Positions 1 through 11,372 of a stretch of 64,000 nt of DNA are shown in pieces. The stretch comes from Vigna angularis (lineage: Eukaryota; Streptophyta; Magnoliopsida; Fabales; Fabaceae). Both the position numbers and the translations under genes were made by a program. The notes beneath the pieces were generated by a model. The model was not told the DNA's origin. It did no database searches and was given only the letters and a program-made list of their open reading frames with translations. Position 1 is the first letter of the stretch; the number at the start of each line of letters is the position of its first letter. Location: contig NC_068977.1 in the NCBI RefSeq assembly GCF_016808095.1, forward strand, positions 30,095,364 to 30,159,363. Direction: 5' to 3'.

Positions 1-677
1 AAATTGTCTCAGGTTAAATCATTGAGGAATGACTTCAGATCGTATTCACCAAAAATATAGTATCAAGACAATTGGATATGAAAGAGAGAAGATCCACATG
101 AATATACAATTAAATATGGATACAAAAATTACAAAATAAAATAGTGAGAGAAAAGGATGAATTTTTTCAGTTACTATGGAGAGCAAATGCAATTCTTAAA
201 ATAAAACACTTCATGGTGAATGGGTGATAGAAAACTATCCTATAACTCTATACAAGAATGACTCGAGGAGGAGCCTTTCGCATTAAAAAGACATGAAGGA
301 ATAAAGATCATGGCTTTGACTACATTTGAAGAATAATTTTTAGAAAAATTAATTTATGTTTCTATATATATTTGGGCTTTGGGCTTTCTTGTAAAAAATA
401 GTTTATGTTTTTATATTTTAGATCTCGAGCATTTTTTGAAAAATAAGTTTATGTTTTTATGTTTTTGGATTTGTATTTTCTTTTCAGGTTTTTAAGTTTT
501 CTTAAATTTATTTACCTATATACAGATATACAAAAAGCTTATATAAACACTTTCATTCATATATTGAATTTGAATTTGATAAAAATGGAGGATTCTCTTG
601 GTTCTGTTTTAGAACATCATTTCTTATCAAAGACTAACATCTTTGTGTTAAATCTTTCTTGACATATCAATCTACTA
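1..677. other. intergenic, nothing recognised
   Basis: AT-rich DNA with no convincing reading frame, RNA gene or repeat structure. The short open frame near 459-662 has low-complexity F/L/Y/I composition and no recognisable domain. The next feature (solo LTR) begins with its target duplication at 678. Confidence 0.5.
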
Positions 678-3216
678 GATTGTGTGACATTCCAAAATAT
701 CATATACACATATAATATAATAGGATTCAACTATTATAATATGTAAAAGCAGTTGAGAGATAGAGATAATAGTATTTAAATATGTATACAGTCATCCAAA
801 AGATAGAGGAAATTAAAACGAAATCAAACTTGAGTACAAGTTTCCAAAGTTCTCCAAAATACAAGGCTATTGAAATTTTAAAGAGACCTAAAAAGTTTTC
901 CAAAAGTGTCGAACTATATAAATAAAAGCTAGAAGTTTTTCAAAAAAACAAGCTAATAAACTAAGAGCTAGTAGAAGGCCTAAGTACTAGGGGCTGGGTT
1001 TCCTTCAACCTCCAAAGCTTGCTCCAATGGTACATCAACACCTACTGCTCACATCCAAAGGATTGGATGATCATCGCAAGGGGGAAGACAAACACATGCA
1101 ACACATACAATGCAAGGGTGAGCTAGGTCTCAAACAAACATACAGATAATTTCAATTCAACCTAACATTTCCAAGAACGTCCATACACACATAACCATGT
1201 AAGTCATCATAAACATAAATATTTATTTCACAAAACTCATTAAAGCAAACATCCTATCATGTTAAGACTCCTAGACACGTCCGGACATAGAATGTATGTA
1301 GAGTTGGGGCGGGTTGTGCACTTGTGATGGCCCCTACTGCTTTGCAAAGCCCTTGCCGAGGGGTTCCACCCGACCATACACAAGGCTAGTCCGTTACCGC
1401 GGAATAGACCTTTAGTGATAGCGCCTACCCTAGGACCTCCCACTACTCCCACCACACGCGTCAATCCTCTCTAAGTGAGAAGGAAAGACCATTGGAGTGT
1501 TAGGGATAACCCCCCATATGGAAGCCTCTCACATTCATTCAATACACTAACTGATCCCACCGAGAGATCTTAATTTCATATTCAATCCGACCACTTTAAA
1601 TCACATGATATTCCTCTTGGATCAATAATGTACCTCATAAACCAATTTGATTCATCAAACATAAAATTTCATAGTCATTCAAGTGCATTCTTACTATATT
1701 GTCTCATACCAAACCCATACACCATCATACAACATCAACCATGTCATAAAAACAACTCATACATTACATACTTTCACAAAACCATAACTTATTAACACAA
1801 ATTTCTTTAGGACTTTTAATTATCAATACTTAAGTAATTCAAACAGCTTGGAGACCCTCACCAATGGCTCCGGAAGGGTCAAAACCCCCTAGAACGACCT
1901 AAAGAACGTCCAAAAATGATATCCGAAACCCCGAAAACCACCCAAAACTGTCCTGGATGATTTTCCGACGACAATAATCGATTATCATACGTGATAATCG
2001 ATTATTTGCAAGAGCTTTGAAGAGGATACAACTCTCTAACTAAAATAATCGATTATCAAGTGAGATAATTGATTATTCTTATCAGTTTTTTACAACAATC
2101 TGTTATTTCTGATTTTAGTGCATCTGAGACACTTTAATGAGTTTCTAACACTCCAAACTTGATCTATATGACGAAATAAACTTGTATAACTGATTCTAAT
2201 ACTTCATAATCTTATTATCTAGTGATTTAATGTTGATTTAAACTCTAAACCCTCAATTTCATCAACCTAGGTACTCAATTATGAATCTACCACTTATAAA
2301 TTATTTTTAACACTTTTAACACTCCTAATGAGTCACAATTAACTTACCCAAGTTATCTAAACTGATCCTAACAGCCTGGAATACAAAAATTCAGATTTTG
2401 ACTACCTTAGTTCTCTTCATAAGTTATAAACTTCAATGATTCACATGGTTATTTCCTAATAAATTATTTAACAGAATTCATTGCTTCTAAGCATTCAAAA
2501 TTATCACAGCATTGTATCAATACCAATTCCTAATCATCCAATTCACAGTTTTATAATTTCAACACATAACACCCAATATTTCTTAATCGTAACAGAAAAT
2601 TCCAAACAACATGCCAATCAAATTATCATACATACAGAGCATATAATATTAAATCAAATAAACATAACCAGCTCCCCTTACCTTGGTGGTTATAAGCACA
2701 ACACTTTAGAAGAAGCCCCAAAACAGTAACCCTCGCACAGAAACAAGTTCAACAGGACCTACAAACCACCAAATTGGGTAGAGTACAACTCTTAGAGCTA
2801 GAATGAACAAGGAACTAAAGGGAAAAGCTACCAGCTGCATGCAACCAGTAAAGTGGCATGCCCTAGATTCAAAGACAGTGGAGGAGAAGGGGGAAAACGA
2901 CTTACTAGTAAGAATGAAGAAAACGTTCGGTTCAAAACGGAGCTCCTGACTCTGGGAACGCGGGGACGCCACCTAAATGACAATGCAATGGCTGGTGCAG
3001 TGTGGAGATTAGAGAGAAGGTAGAGGAAGAAGAAGAAGCTTTCTAGAGAGAGGAACACTTTTAAGAAAATGAGTTCAGCTTCTTTTTCTAAAAGTTTAGC
3101 AGAAACTATAAATTTTTTTTCTTTTTAATAAAAAGCCCCTCCCCTTTTTCTTAATAATGTTTTCACCCTATCCTCTTTTAATATATACATATATATTTTT
3201 AGGTTCTTACAGATTG
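678..3216 (-). mobile_element. solo LTR, 2529 bp, with perfect 5-bp target duplication GATTG
   Basis: The LTR lies at 683-3211, flanked by GATTG at 678-682 and 3212-3216. It reads 5'->3' on the minus strand, starting TGTAAGAACC at 3211 and ending GGAATGTCACA at 683, so it has the TG...CA ends of an LTR. No primer-binding site, gag/pol or second LTR is attached, which is the signature of LTR-LTR recombination. A CT-rich leader lies near 3000-3060 and the block GATGATCATC next to a CACATCC motif (about 1047-1075) is shared with the LTRs at 21971, 26174 and 29779. A cluster of ATAATCGATTATC-type motifs lies at 1975-2075. Probably Ty3/gypsy; the lineage cannot be named from an LTR alone. Confidence 0.85.
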
Positions 3217-4379
3217 TGTCATCATTTCATTCTAGTATAATTCCACAATTCTTTGTATGATTTTCCTAATCATATTTCAAAAAGGATTCAAAGTCATGAA
3301 CAATTCTAATCAATCATGTATAGGATCATATTATTTTACTATTCAGAGCAAGATTATAGTTTGAATTTTATATTAAATAAGTATTTAGAACAAGGTTTAT
3401 GTTTGCATTTCTTCTTAAAATACAAATATCATTTTGGTATCTAATTAAGGTTTTGATTCGAATTTCTTATATCTTATCTTATTTTTTTTACAATATGAAG
3501 AAATTCCAATTTTTTTGAATATTTTTGTTTTAAATTTTTATTCTAAAATTTCGAATGACATTTTGATATATTATTTGTTCTTCGTATTTTACATTTTAAA
3601 TTGAGAATTTTGCATCTGATTCATAGAAATTATATGTTTTTGTGTTTTTTGTTCCCAAATAATTCTATAAGTGCAATTATGTTGTGTCAATTCAGTTTTG
3701 GTGTTAGGACTGCAAAATTCATTTAAAAATAATAATAAATATCCAATAACAAAAAGAAAATTTAAAAGTTTAACACAAATTATTTTGTTGCAGTAATTGA
3801 TTACGGTTTGTTTTGATCTATTTATTAGCATTCAGTAGTTTCTTAGAGTTTTTGTGTTATTTAATTTTTTTTTTGTAGTTCTATTTATTCTTGCTTTATT
3901 GTTTGTTTCTTTTAAAAGTCTTGAAAATTTTGCCTAGAGTCTCTTTATATTTAGCTCTTAGTCAACTTTAGATTCCACAACGTTTTTTACATTAATTGTC
4001 AATTTTGGTTTAAGTTATCGAAATTCTTTATCAAGCAGTGAAGGGAATTCGAGTGGAAAAAGACAAGAGAGTATTTTTTGAAAAAAAGCTATAAGTGTGA
4101 TATATGAATGAAATTTGAGTGAAACACTCAGAAGAGTGGTAAGGTTCTAAATATATTTTGTTTTTTTTATTAACATTTCTTGCAAGATCTAAATTTTTTT
4201 ACCAATGCAACATGTTTTCGCAAAGACATTTTTGTGGAGTGGTTTAACATATTGTTTAATCTAACATATTCGTCATAGGATCATTTGGTTAAATAAATTG
4301 ACACCAAGAGAGTTGCACGAAAATATACACCTAGTGTTTGTGTGGTCTTGAAGTGGAAGTCAATGAAATTATGTCACAC
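3217..4379. other. intergenic, AT-rich, nothing recognised
   Basis: No coding or structured feature seen. The 3589-3831 minus open frame is low complexity and has no recognisable family. DNA may be decayed retroelement 5' to the zinc-knuckle remnant that follows, but I cannot show it. Confidence 0.4.
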
Positions 4380-4521
4380 ATGGTACATTTAAATGGAAAA
4401 AAATGTGAGCTTTGAAGAAGGCATATACATGACAAAATATTTGTCAACAAATAAAACAAGTGATTTAAGATGCACTACATGTGAAAGTTATGGCCATGAA
4501 ACTCATCAATGTCCTAATTAA
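4380..4521 (+). pseudogene. retrotransposon gag remnant with CCHC zinc knuckle
   Basis: In frame, 4471-4512 encodes C-TT-C-ESYG-H-ETHQ-C, i.e. Cx2Cx4Hx4C, the retroviral/retrotransposon nucleocapsid zinc knuckle, followed two codons later by a stop at 4519-4521. Such knuckles bind the element's RNA during packaging. Only a short stretch upstream is open and the rest of the polyprotein is not recognisable, so this is a dead fragment. It lies on the opposite strand to the gag piece at 4815-5042, so two separate insertions meet here. Confidence 0.6.
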
Positions 4522-4814
4522 AATACAACTTCCATGACCAATAAAAACCTCAAACTGTACATTTTATACTTGAAAGAGGAGGAAGAAAAAGTTTGCAAAA
4601 GTTAGATGTGTCGAATAAAAGACAAGAGTGAAAGCTAAAGAGAGCACAAGAAAAGGAAGTAGTTATAGAAAAAGATGCAAAAGAAATAAAAGAAAGTGAA
4701 GAGAACTAAATAGAGAGGGGGAAGAGAAAAAGAAGAGAGATAGATAAGAAAGAACAAAGGAAAGAGATGGGAAAGAAAACAAGCTTCATTTAGCTTTATA
4801 ACATCATCTGGCAC

Positions 4815-5042
4815 TCAATTTAGCTTCACAGTATTACAGATCTCATTGAAAGTGGTCAAATGTTCATATGGACTTTCATGTGATAGTCCATTGAATTGGT
4901 TGCTTTTCACCAGATGAATCAACGCAGGCTTCATCTCCATACTTGCGGCATTGACCCTTGGCCTTGCAATGCTGTTACAATGATGAGGGCCAACAACTGT
5001 TGCATAATCTGCCAAAGTACGTTTACCACCATTGTTGTCCAT
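4815..5042 (-). pseudogene. Ty3/gypsy (Athila-like) gag N-terminal fragment
   Basis: A 75-codon stretch reads like the N-terminal part of plant Athila-type gag: a 'RTLADYA' start, then 'SIARPRVNAASMEMKPALI', then 'NQFNGLSHESPYEHLTTFNE' and 'ICNTVK'. In this family the segment leads into the capsid-like gag domain, which is missing here. Upstream on the same strand (5351-5375) is the motif typical of the region next to the primer-binding site, so this is the 5' part of one truncated element on the minus strand. Confidence 0.75.
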
Positions 5043-5339
5043 GCTTTCCTGATTAGATTGTGAAGTCTGTGAAAGTGTCTTTGGAGAAGGTTCTCTAGAT
5101 TTCCTGTTTCTTCTTGTCCTTCTGCTGTTCTCTAGTCCTTAAAGGAGAGGTTCTGAACTTTTTATGCTTCTCGTCCTAATAGTATCTTGCATAAACTAGA
5201 CACAAAACCCTAAAAAGCACTGTTAGCACAAAAAAATAAAAACAAAACAAAACACAAGACTAAAAAAATAAAGATAAAGAAAAATAAAATAAATAAAAAA
5301 ATTAAGTCAAAGTTAATCAAGAATCATACAAATAGAATA

Positions 5340-5560
5340 GTTTAAACTGTGAGTCCCCGGAAAGGACGCCAAAAACTTGTTGAGACTTCGGCAAGTGTTC
5401 CAAATTGTGCAAGAAATATAACATGCTAAGACCAAGTATCGTGTCCCAAGAGACTCTCGGCACTAGACAATTGTGTGATAACTCGATTAATTAAGACTTG
5501 GCACTAGACTCTCGTGCACCTTAGTTTCGCAGTGCCGCTGTGAAAAGCCACTTGTAAATT
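5340..5560 (-). mobile_element. 5' untranslated/PBS-side region of the Athila-like fragment
   Basis: On the minus strand 5375-5351 reads TTTTTGGCGTCCTTTCCGGG, close to the TTTGGCGCC...CCGGGG motif found just after the 5' LTR of Athila/Tat gypsy elements. It sits about 310 bp upstream of the gag fragment start, as expected. The LTR that should precede it (above about 5380) is not delimited; no target duplication was found. Confidence 0.55.
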
Positions 5561-5689
5561 AAAACCAGGAAACCCAACTAAAATATAAGCAATTGATCAA
5601 TGCAAAAAATGTCAACCTGTATTAAAACTGGTAGAAGATCCATATCTCAGTAACAATGGTGGATGTGAAAGAGATGAGGAGACGTTTTG

Positions 5690-5913
5690 AGTGATTGGGG
5701 AAGAAGAAGGAAGGATTTGGGAAAAACGTGACAAATATTTTAAAAAAAAAAACGTGGCATAGACCTGGTTCACCGTTAGCCACCTCATACAAAAACTTAA
5801 CGTCGTTCAATTTTACAATTTTAAGGACTAAACATAAGAGTTTCAAAACTAAGAGGACTAAAATGAACAAAACTTTCGAATAGGGACTAAACCCAAAATC
5901 ACGTATTTAATCC
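5690..5913 (-). mobile_element. solitary Mutator-like terminal inverted repeat, truncated
   Basis: Read on the minus strand from 5913, the sequence begins GGATTAAATACGTG and continues with TTTAGTCCCTATTC and TTTTAGTCC motifs. This is the look of Mutator-like TIRs in legumes, which begin with a GGATTAAATA-type end followed by 'agtccct' phrases. Only one end is present: the inner side runs into unrelated DNA near 5690 and no partner arm was found nearby. It lies immediately next to the MITE half that starts at 5924. Confidence 0.5.
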
Positions 5914-5923
5914 TAAATTTTTC

Positions 5924-6090
5924 AATCTGTCATATCAATCAAATTCTACACTACTTTTCACAAACTTTACTTTCAAATTCACTCTCACTTACCTTAAAAT
6001 CCACTCAAATAAACAACAAAATAATTTACCTTCAAATCCTCTCAAATTCATTTAATAATTCTCCCTCAAATCTATTTAAATGAAGAAAGT
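5924..6090. mobile_element. half copy of the foldback MITE seen complete at 50372-50667
   Basis: Starting AATCTGTCATATCAATCAAA it follows the right half of the 50372-50667 element phrase by phrase: 'cactctcac', 'aaataaacaac', 'cttcaaatcctctcaaatt', ending near a 'tgaagaaag' version of the terminal 'tgaacaaag'. The left arm is missing. Its truncation falls near the centre of the full copy, so it may be a breakage product. Confidence 0.6.
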
Positions 6091-7233
6091 CATAAAAATG
6101 ATTAAAAAACTTCCATCTGTTCATAAATATCCAAAATCGAATCCCATACCTAATTTTTTTCTTCATATAGTTACCAAAGTAAATAGGTTTGCTAAAATAT
6201 TTGCATATGCCGAATAATGTCATTTTATCAGTTTTTTATCCATCTCAAATAAAAGTAAATTTCCTTGTATATTTTAGTTAATTTAAGATATATAATCCAA
6301 TTGGTTAAATTATCCTCAATCCTCCACCAACCTTCGAGTAAGAAAATATATAATAAAATAAAATAAAATAAAATCGTGAATCAAACAACAGTACAAGTTA
6401 AAAATAATAGTAAAAGAAAAAATGAGCTAAATGGAAATTATACAAGTTTGACGAAAAGTGGAAAGATGTATAAAGGTGTATAGAAGGAAAGAACATTGAT
6501 GAAAAGATGAAGCTTCTCACCTCAACTGTGCTCAAGCTGAGATGCTACCAAACAATGCTGTGAAAAACACTGCTCCACTCAACTTCATTTCCCATTAACA
6601 CACTTTCAATTCTTGGATTCTTTTTTATTTTATCAGACTTACCTCTCAGCCACCACCAGCCGCCATTTCCACAACCAACTCCTATGTCTACTTCTGCCCA
6701 TTTCTACCTTCCTCACTCCTCACAAACACATCTAAAATGTTCAAATATTTATGCATTTATTTACTTTTTTTTTACTGCCTTGTTCTTAATTTTACTCAAT
6801 ATTACTTTATATTTTATTTTTAACTTCTGCGACTAAAAAGATGACGAGTGATTACATTAAATTAGATAAATAAGACTGCATTCATCTTTAATGTTGTATG
6901 AAAAATATTTAACACTTATCTGTACGAAGAAAAATTATGCATTCGGAATTATTCAATTTACTTTTAAACTAAAAGTTTCTGAATAAAGTCAAGCTTCCAA
7001 TGATGAAAAACAGACACATTCCAAAGAAAAAAAATATCCATAACAAATAACATTATTTGAAAAAAATCATTTTCCCTTTCAAATTCTCAAATTCTCAAAT
7101 CAAATAATATCCAATGCCAAAAAAGTTACATAATAAACCCCGACCCGAACCTAGACCAACAACGACATTATTCTCTCGTCACATTAAATTAAAACCAACC
7201 AACCAAACAATGCCTTTCCATTCTCATCATCAA
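6091..7233. other. intergenic, 3' flank of the trihelix-kinase gene
   Basis: Contains an (AAAAT)n run near 6355-6374 and AT-rich DNA. The stretch close to 7233 is presumably the 3' untranslated region of the minus-strand gene that stops at 7234-7236. Nothing else recognised. Confidence 0.4.
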
Positions 7234-10200
7234 TCACATCATCATGACTCCCCCGGCGGCGGATGACAGCGACGACTGCAGCTGCAGCAGGTGGTGGTAG
7301 CAGTCCGCCGCCGTGGGCCTCTGCTCCGGGTTCTGCTCCATGCACCGATTCTGCAACTCCCTAAGCATCTTCGGCACCCCTCCCAACCCACACGTCCTAA
7401 TCAAGTTCCCCACTCCCCAAACATCCACCTTCACCCCATGCAACCCCCGTTCCATCTCCGGCGCGTGCCCACCACGCGTCCCTGACACGTGTCCCTTCAG
7501 CTCCGGTGCTCCCGCCGCCTCGTCAAACCCACACACAAACCACTCCTCCCGATCCCTCCGCCGCATCACCTTCTCCCACTTCAAATCCCTATGCATGAAC
7601 GACAGGTCGTGTAACGCCACCATCGCCTTCGTCACGAACTTCAATGCCTCCACCAACTCTTCGCAGTTTCCCGGCTTCACACGGCACCCTCTTGGCTTAA
7701 ACGACAACCCCAGTTCCCTCTCCGAAAAACCCACCAAAACCTCTGCATGCGGTATCCTGTGGTCCAGAATCTCATAAACCTCCTTCACCGCCATCCACTT
7801 GCGCTTCTCCATAAACACCCTCGTGCACGTACTCGGCGTCACCTCCGTCACCACCCCGTTACCGTAGCAAACCCTCTCGAAATCACTGTACGTAAATCCC
7901 TTGCAGTTGCTTATACTCGCGCAACGCTTACTCAACAACGCTAACAACAACCCTATTCTGAAACACGGAACCAAAGCCTTCAGCTTTTCCACCGGGGTGG
8001 TCAAGTTCACTTCGTGTAAATCGGTGCGGTTGATTATTCCATCCTGCGACCTACTCAGCGCGCAAAACGTCACAGTATTGGCCACCGCGTAGTATCCGAG
8101 AATGTACGGAAGATCCATGTATGTCCACATGAGTTTCCCTACTAACGTCGTTGATGGATTGGGTTGCGACTCTTTCAACTGGTGCGTTTCTTCGCCTCTC
8201 CAGAGAGAGTAATTGTTGACGAAACCGGTTACGTTGGGCCATTGGTCTTGCAACATGGACTGGTTCGTCGATTCTGGTGGCGGTGACGTGGGTTTTCGTA
8301 TTAGGGTGAGTTCTTCGGGGCAGAACTTTTGGATGACGCGGTTGATGCACTCGTCCCAGAGGGGGATGAAGGAGTCGCGGCTGGATGATGCAGCGAGGGA
8401 GAGGCTAGGGTTGTGGATGCGGATAATGGGGCCCACGATGTCGTACATTATGGTTCTGCAGTCCAAGGGCTCGGGTGTGGTTGTGAAGAAGAGTTCCTTC
8501 CCTTGGGGAAGTTCCTCGTACACATCTCTTCGGAGAGGAAAACGTAGGTCTTCCGGTGGTGGCTCTTGTAGGTGGCGCCTTAACTCGTAGAGACTTGGGA
8601 GGGTTTGTGGGGACGCACGTAAGAGACATTCCATGTAGTATTCTGTTGGGTCTCGAAAATCCAATGTAGCAATCGCTGCAACACCAACGCAAAATATAAT
8701 AATTCTCTGATCAATTTCACATCACAATGCAACTATAAGAAACTTGGTATACTACTCCTTCAGGGTGTTTAAAACTAAACTTCCAAACTGATTCTTAAAC
8801 TACCTTTAAGCATTCCCTAGTGAAGTTAAGCAAATAAAAAGCATGTCCCAGACAGATCTTTAATACAGCTAAACACTGTAATTTCTAAATTACAATGAAA
8901 AAGGAGTGTTTCAAACAAGTTAATAACCATTCAATGCTTTAAGGACTAGTTAAATTGCTTTATTACTTTTGGGTTATCTAACTGCATTGAGAAACAATTA
9001 AATAACCGACGACAAAACTGATACTGTTCTACGATATTTATTAATTAAATTAATGTTTTTGAATGGTTTGTCAATGTTTAAATTAAAAGAAAAAGTATAT
9101 TTGATAATATTAAGAACATGAAATAAGCTCATACTATGATTAATCAAATAGGAAAGATAATAAGTTATCAAAAAAAGAAGAATGATTGAGGTCGGAATGT
9201 ACACTTTCGTTGCTAATACTGAAAGTTTGCTTCTATTTTCTAAATTTAACATATCAAATTAGAAGTTATTTAGAGAGTACTGGCTCGAACATGGAATGAG
9301 GGTAGTGACCACTGGGAAAAAGAGAGCACTCACATCTAATGGGAAGTGCTTTGGAGGGAAGTTGGACTCTTTCAGCAAAACCTGGGAAAGAGGGACAATG
9401 AAACAGTTAGATAGAATCCTAGAATATGTAAAACAAGGCAAACGTAGTTAAATTTAAGGAAACAGGTTTGGTTTGGCACCAGAAGAATCTGAGGCTGGGG
9501 AAGACTTTCTTCTGCCAAAAACTTTGACTTGCTGTCCGGAAACGAATCTGTCAACAGAAAAACCTTTCAGAGGCCCATCTTCGAAATATTCCATAGGACA
9601 AGGCACCATGGCCTCATCAAAGCAAGTGAGTTCATCCGCGTTCAGAAAGCTAGAAGATTGAAGCCTCACTCTCCCTCTATGTATTTCTCCTTCTTCTGCC
9701 CATAAACTCACTGATTCCTCCCATGTCATTCTTATCTTCCCTATTCTACGGAGCTCTTTAGATGATGAAGAAGAGCCTGAAACGTCCACGAGTGTGTCTA
9801 ACCCTAATAAACCCCCTCTTGAGCCATGGAAGAAAGGTTCAACCCCACTTGTTATGGCCAATTGTTTCGTTGTCCCTGCAACAATGACAAGGTGGGTGAA
9901 TAAAAAGACAAACTTGGAAAATCGATAACGTTTTCATTTCTCATTTTCTAATGCATTATTCTTCCCTATAAGGGTGGGAAACAGTGCTTGTAGACGCAAA
10001 AGTCAGAGAATCGAATGAAAAATACTGTTCCTTTGAATCCTTCATGAATCTATCAGAATCACTGTGCATTCCATAAAAGGGAAAAAGATACAAAAGAAAC
10101 TAAGAACAGAAACTTTACTATGTGTGAAATTACGTTAGCAAAGTGCATTGAAGATTAGGTGAAGGAAAAGTGGAACTGAAATAAAACTAAAAAGCAAGAT

Positions 10201-11372
10201 ATTGTGATTTCCCACTTTGATGCTTCAACTATCTACAAACCTGAGAGAGGGGTTTCATCATCTTTGAAGGGTCGAGGTGGTGGTGGAAGAGCTCTTGCAG
10301 CAGCAAGAGCCGTTCTAGCTTCGTCTCCTGACACAAAAGATGAACCTGCCCTGCCTTGAGAAGATCTCATTCTGGACCCCATGAACTGTGCAAGTTCTTC
10401 AAAAACATCTTCATCAAAAGAAGCCGGGAGTCTGTGTAACTTTCTCTCATACGGTGAAAGCCTGAAATAACTCTTCCCAATTTGTTCCCTTTCACCCCCT
10501 CTTTCCCATTCGTATACTTTTCTGAACTCACCTAACATGTTATCCCATTTAGTGCCTGCCGTTTTAGCATCTCTATTGACCCCATGCCTCTTGAGAAACT
10601 CAGCCACTTCTTTATCCTTATCAGCCCTAGTTTTCCCCCTTGTGATTCCCAATTCCGCTTGATGTTGTTGTTCTGCCCGTGAAGAAGATTCAGATCCACC
10701 ACCACCGCCTCCTTGGTATTGTTCCTTCCAAGCCCTTGCCAGCCACAGCATTTCGTTGGGCTTCCAAACTGGGCTCACATATTTCCCCTTTCTGAGTTGC
10801 TGGTGAACTTGCTCTCCCTCTTGCTTGCTCCCTTCTTGGCCAGAACCTCCCGAGAGCAATGGGAGAGAGTGAGTTGGAGACGAGGAAGTGTCTGATGAAG
10901 AAGCTGTTTGTGTTTGGGGTTGTTGTGGATTTGGTGAAGTGTGCGTGGTTGGTGAAGGGCTTGATTCTGTGGTGGGAAGCATGGCCATTTGGGACTGTTT
11001 TGGCTGCGCAGGAGGGGAAGGTAGAAGCTGCTTCCATTGTCCACTGTATCTGGGTCTCTTGGGGTTCAGCGTCTCAAACTGAGGCTCATAGGGTGAAGAA
11101 CTTGCACCGCTTGAAACATACAAAGGACTAGAAATGAAAGGAGGTGCTCCAGTCACAACCACAACCGGTGATAATTGTTGATGGTGGTGGATTGGCCTAA
11201 CTTCTGTGATAGCTTCCTCACGTGGGGCTTTAGGAGAAGATGAAATTTGCTGAGTTTGTTGTTGTTGTGTTTGTTGTTGCTGCTGTTGGTGTTGGTGGTG
11301 AAGGTGAGATTGAGGTTGCTGTTGTTGAGGCTGTTGTTGCTGCTTCTTGGTTGTGTCTCCCTTGTCGCCCAT
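7234..11372 (-). CDS. trihelix (Myb/SANT-like) - kinase-like fusion protein, 4 exons, 1005 aa
   Basis: Exons: 11372-10241, 9875-9480, 9381-9334 (48 bp), 8675-7234. Every intron is GT-AG, each junction leaves one base of a codon, and the lengths sum to 3018 = 1006 codons. The start is ATG 11372; an upstream in-frame TTG is not used. Residues 11-42 are poly-Q/H; 85-200 are Pro/Ser/Gln-rich. The trihelix region is about 200-320, with W203, W210, W215, W276, W289 and an R/K-rich helix with FRKVYEWE. Residues 526-1005 form a large domain ending in a kinase fold: AVK (Lys823), HRDLK (887-891), APE (930-932), DVWG (943-946), Arg978. The DFG site reads GFD and the catalytic-loop Asn is Lys, so activity is doubtful. 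Trihelix factors bind DNA in the nucleus; the kinase half's role is unknown. Two adjacent genes remain the alternative: the weakest link is the exon 2 donor (CTG|GTGCC). Retaining that intron stops at 9454 (517 aa). Confidence 0.75.

Noticed and set aside
7291..8590. Several plus-strand open frames opposite the kinase-like exon
   Set aside because: They are shadows of the minus-strand exon, whose motifs and splice phases are coherent; the plus frames show no domain.
8998..9441. Open frames in the introns of the fusion gene
   Set aside because: Low-complexity translations; only the 48-bp exon at 9334-9381 has splice signals and compatible phase.
10690..11131. Overlapping frames on both strands opposite the trihelix exon
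   Set aside because: Produced by the repetitive, GC-richer CAG/CCA composition of the real exon; no domain.
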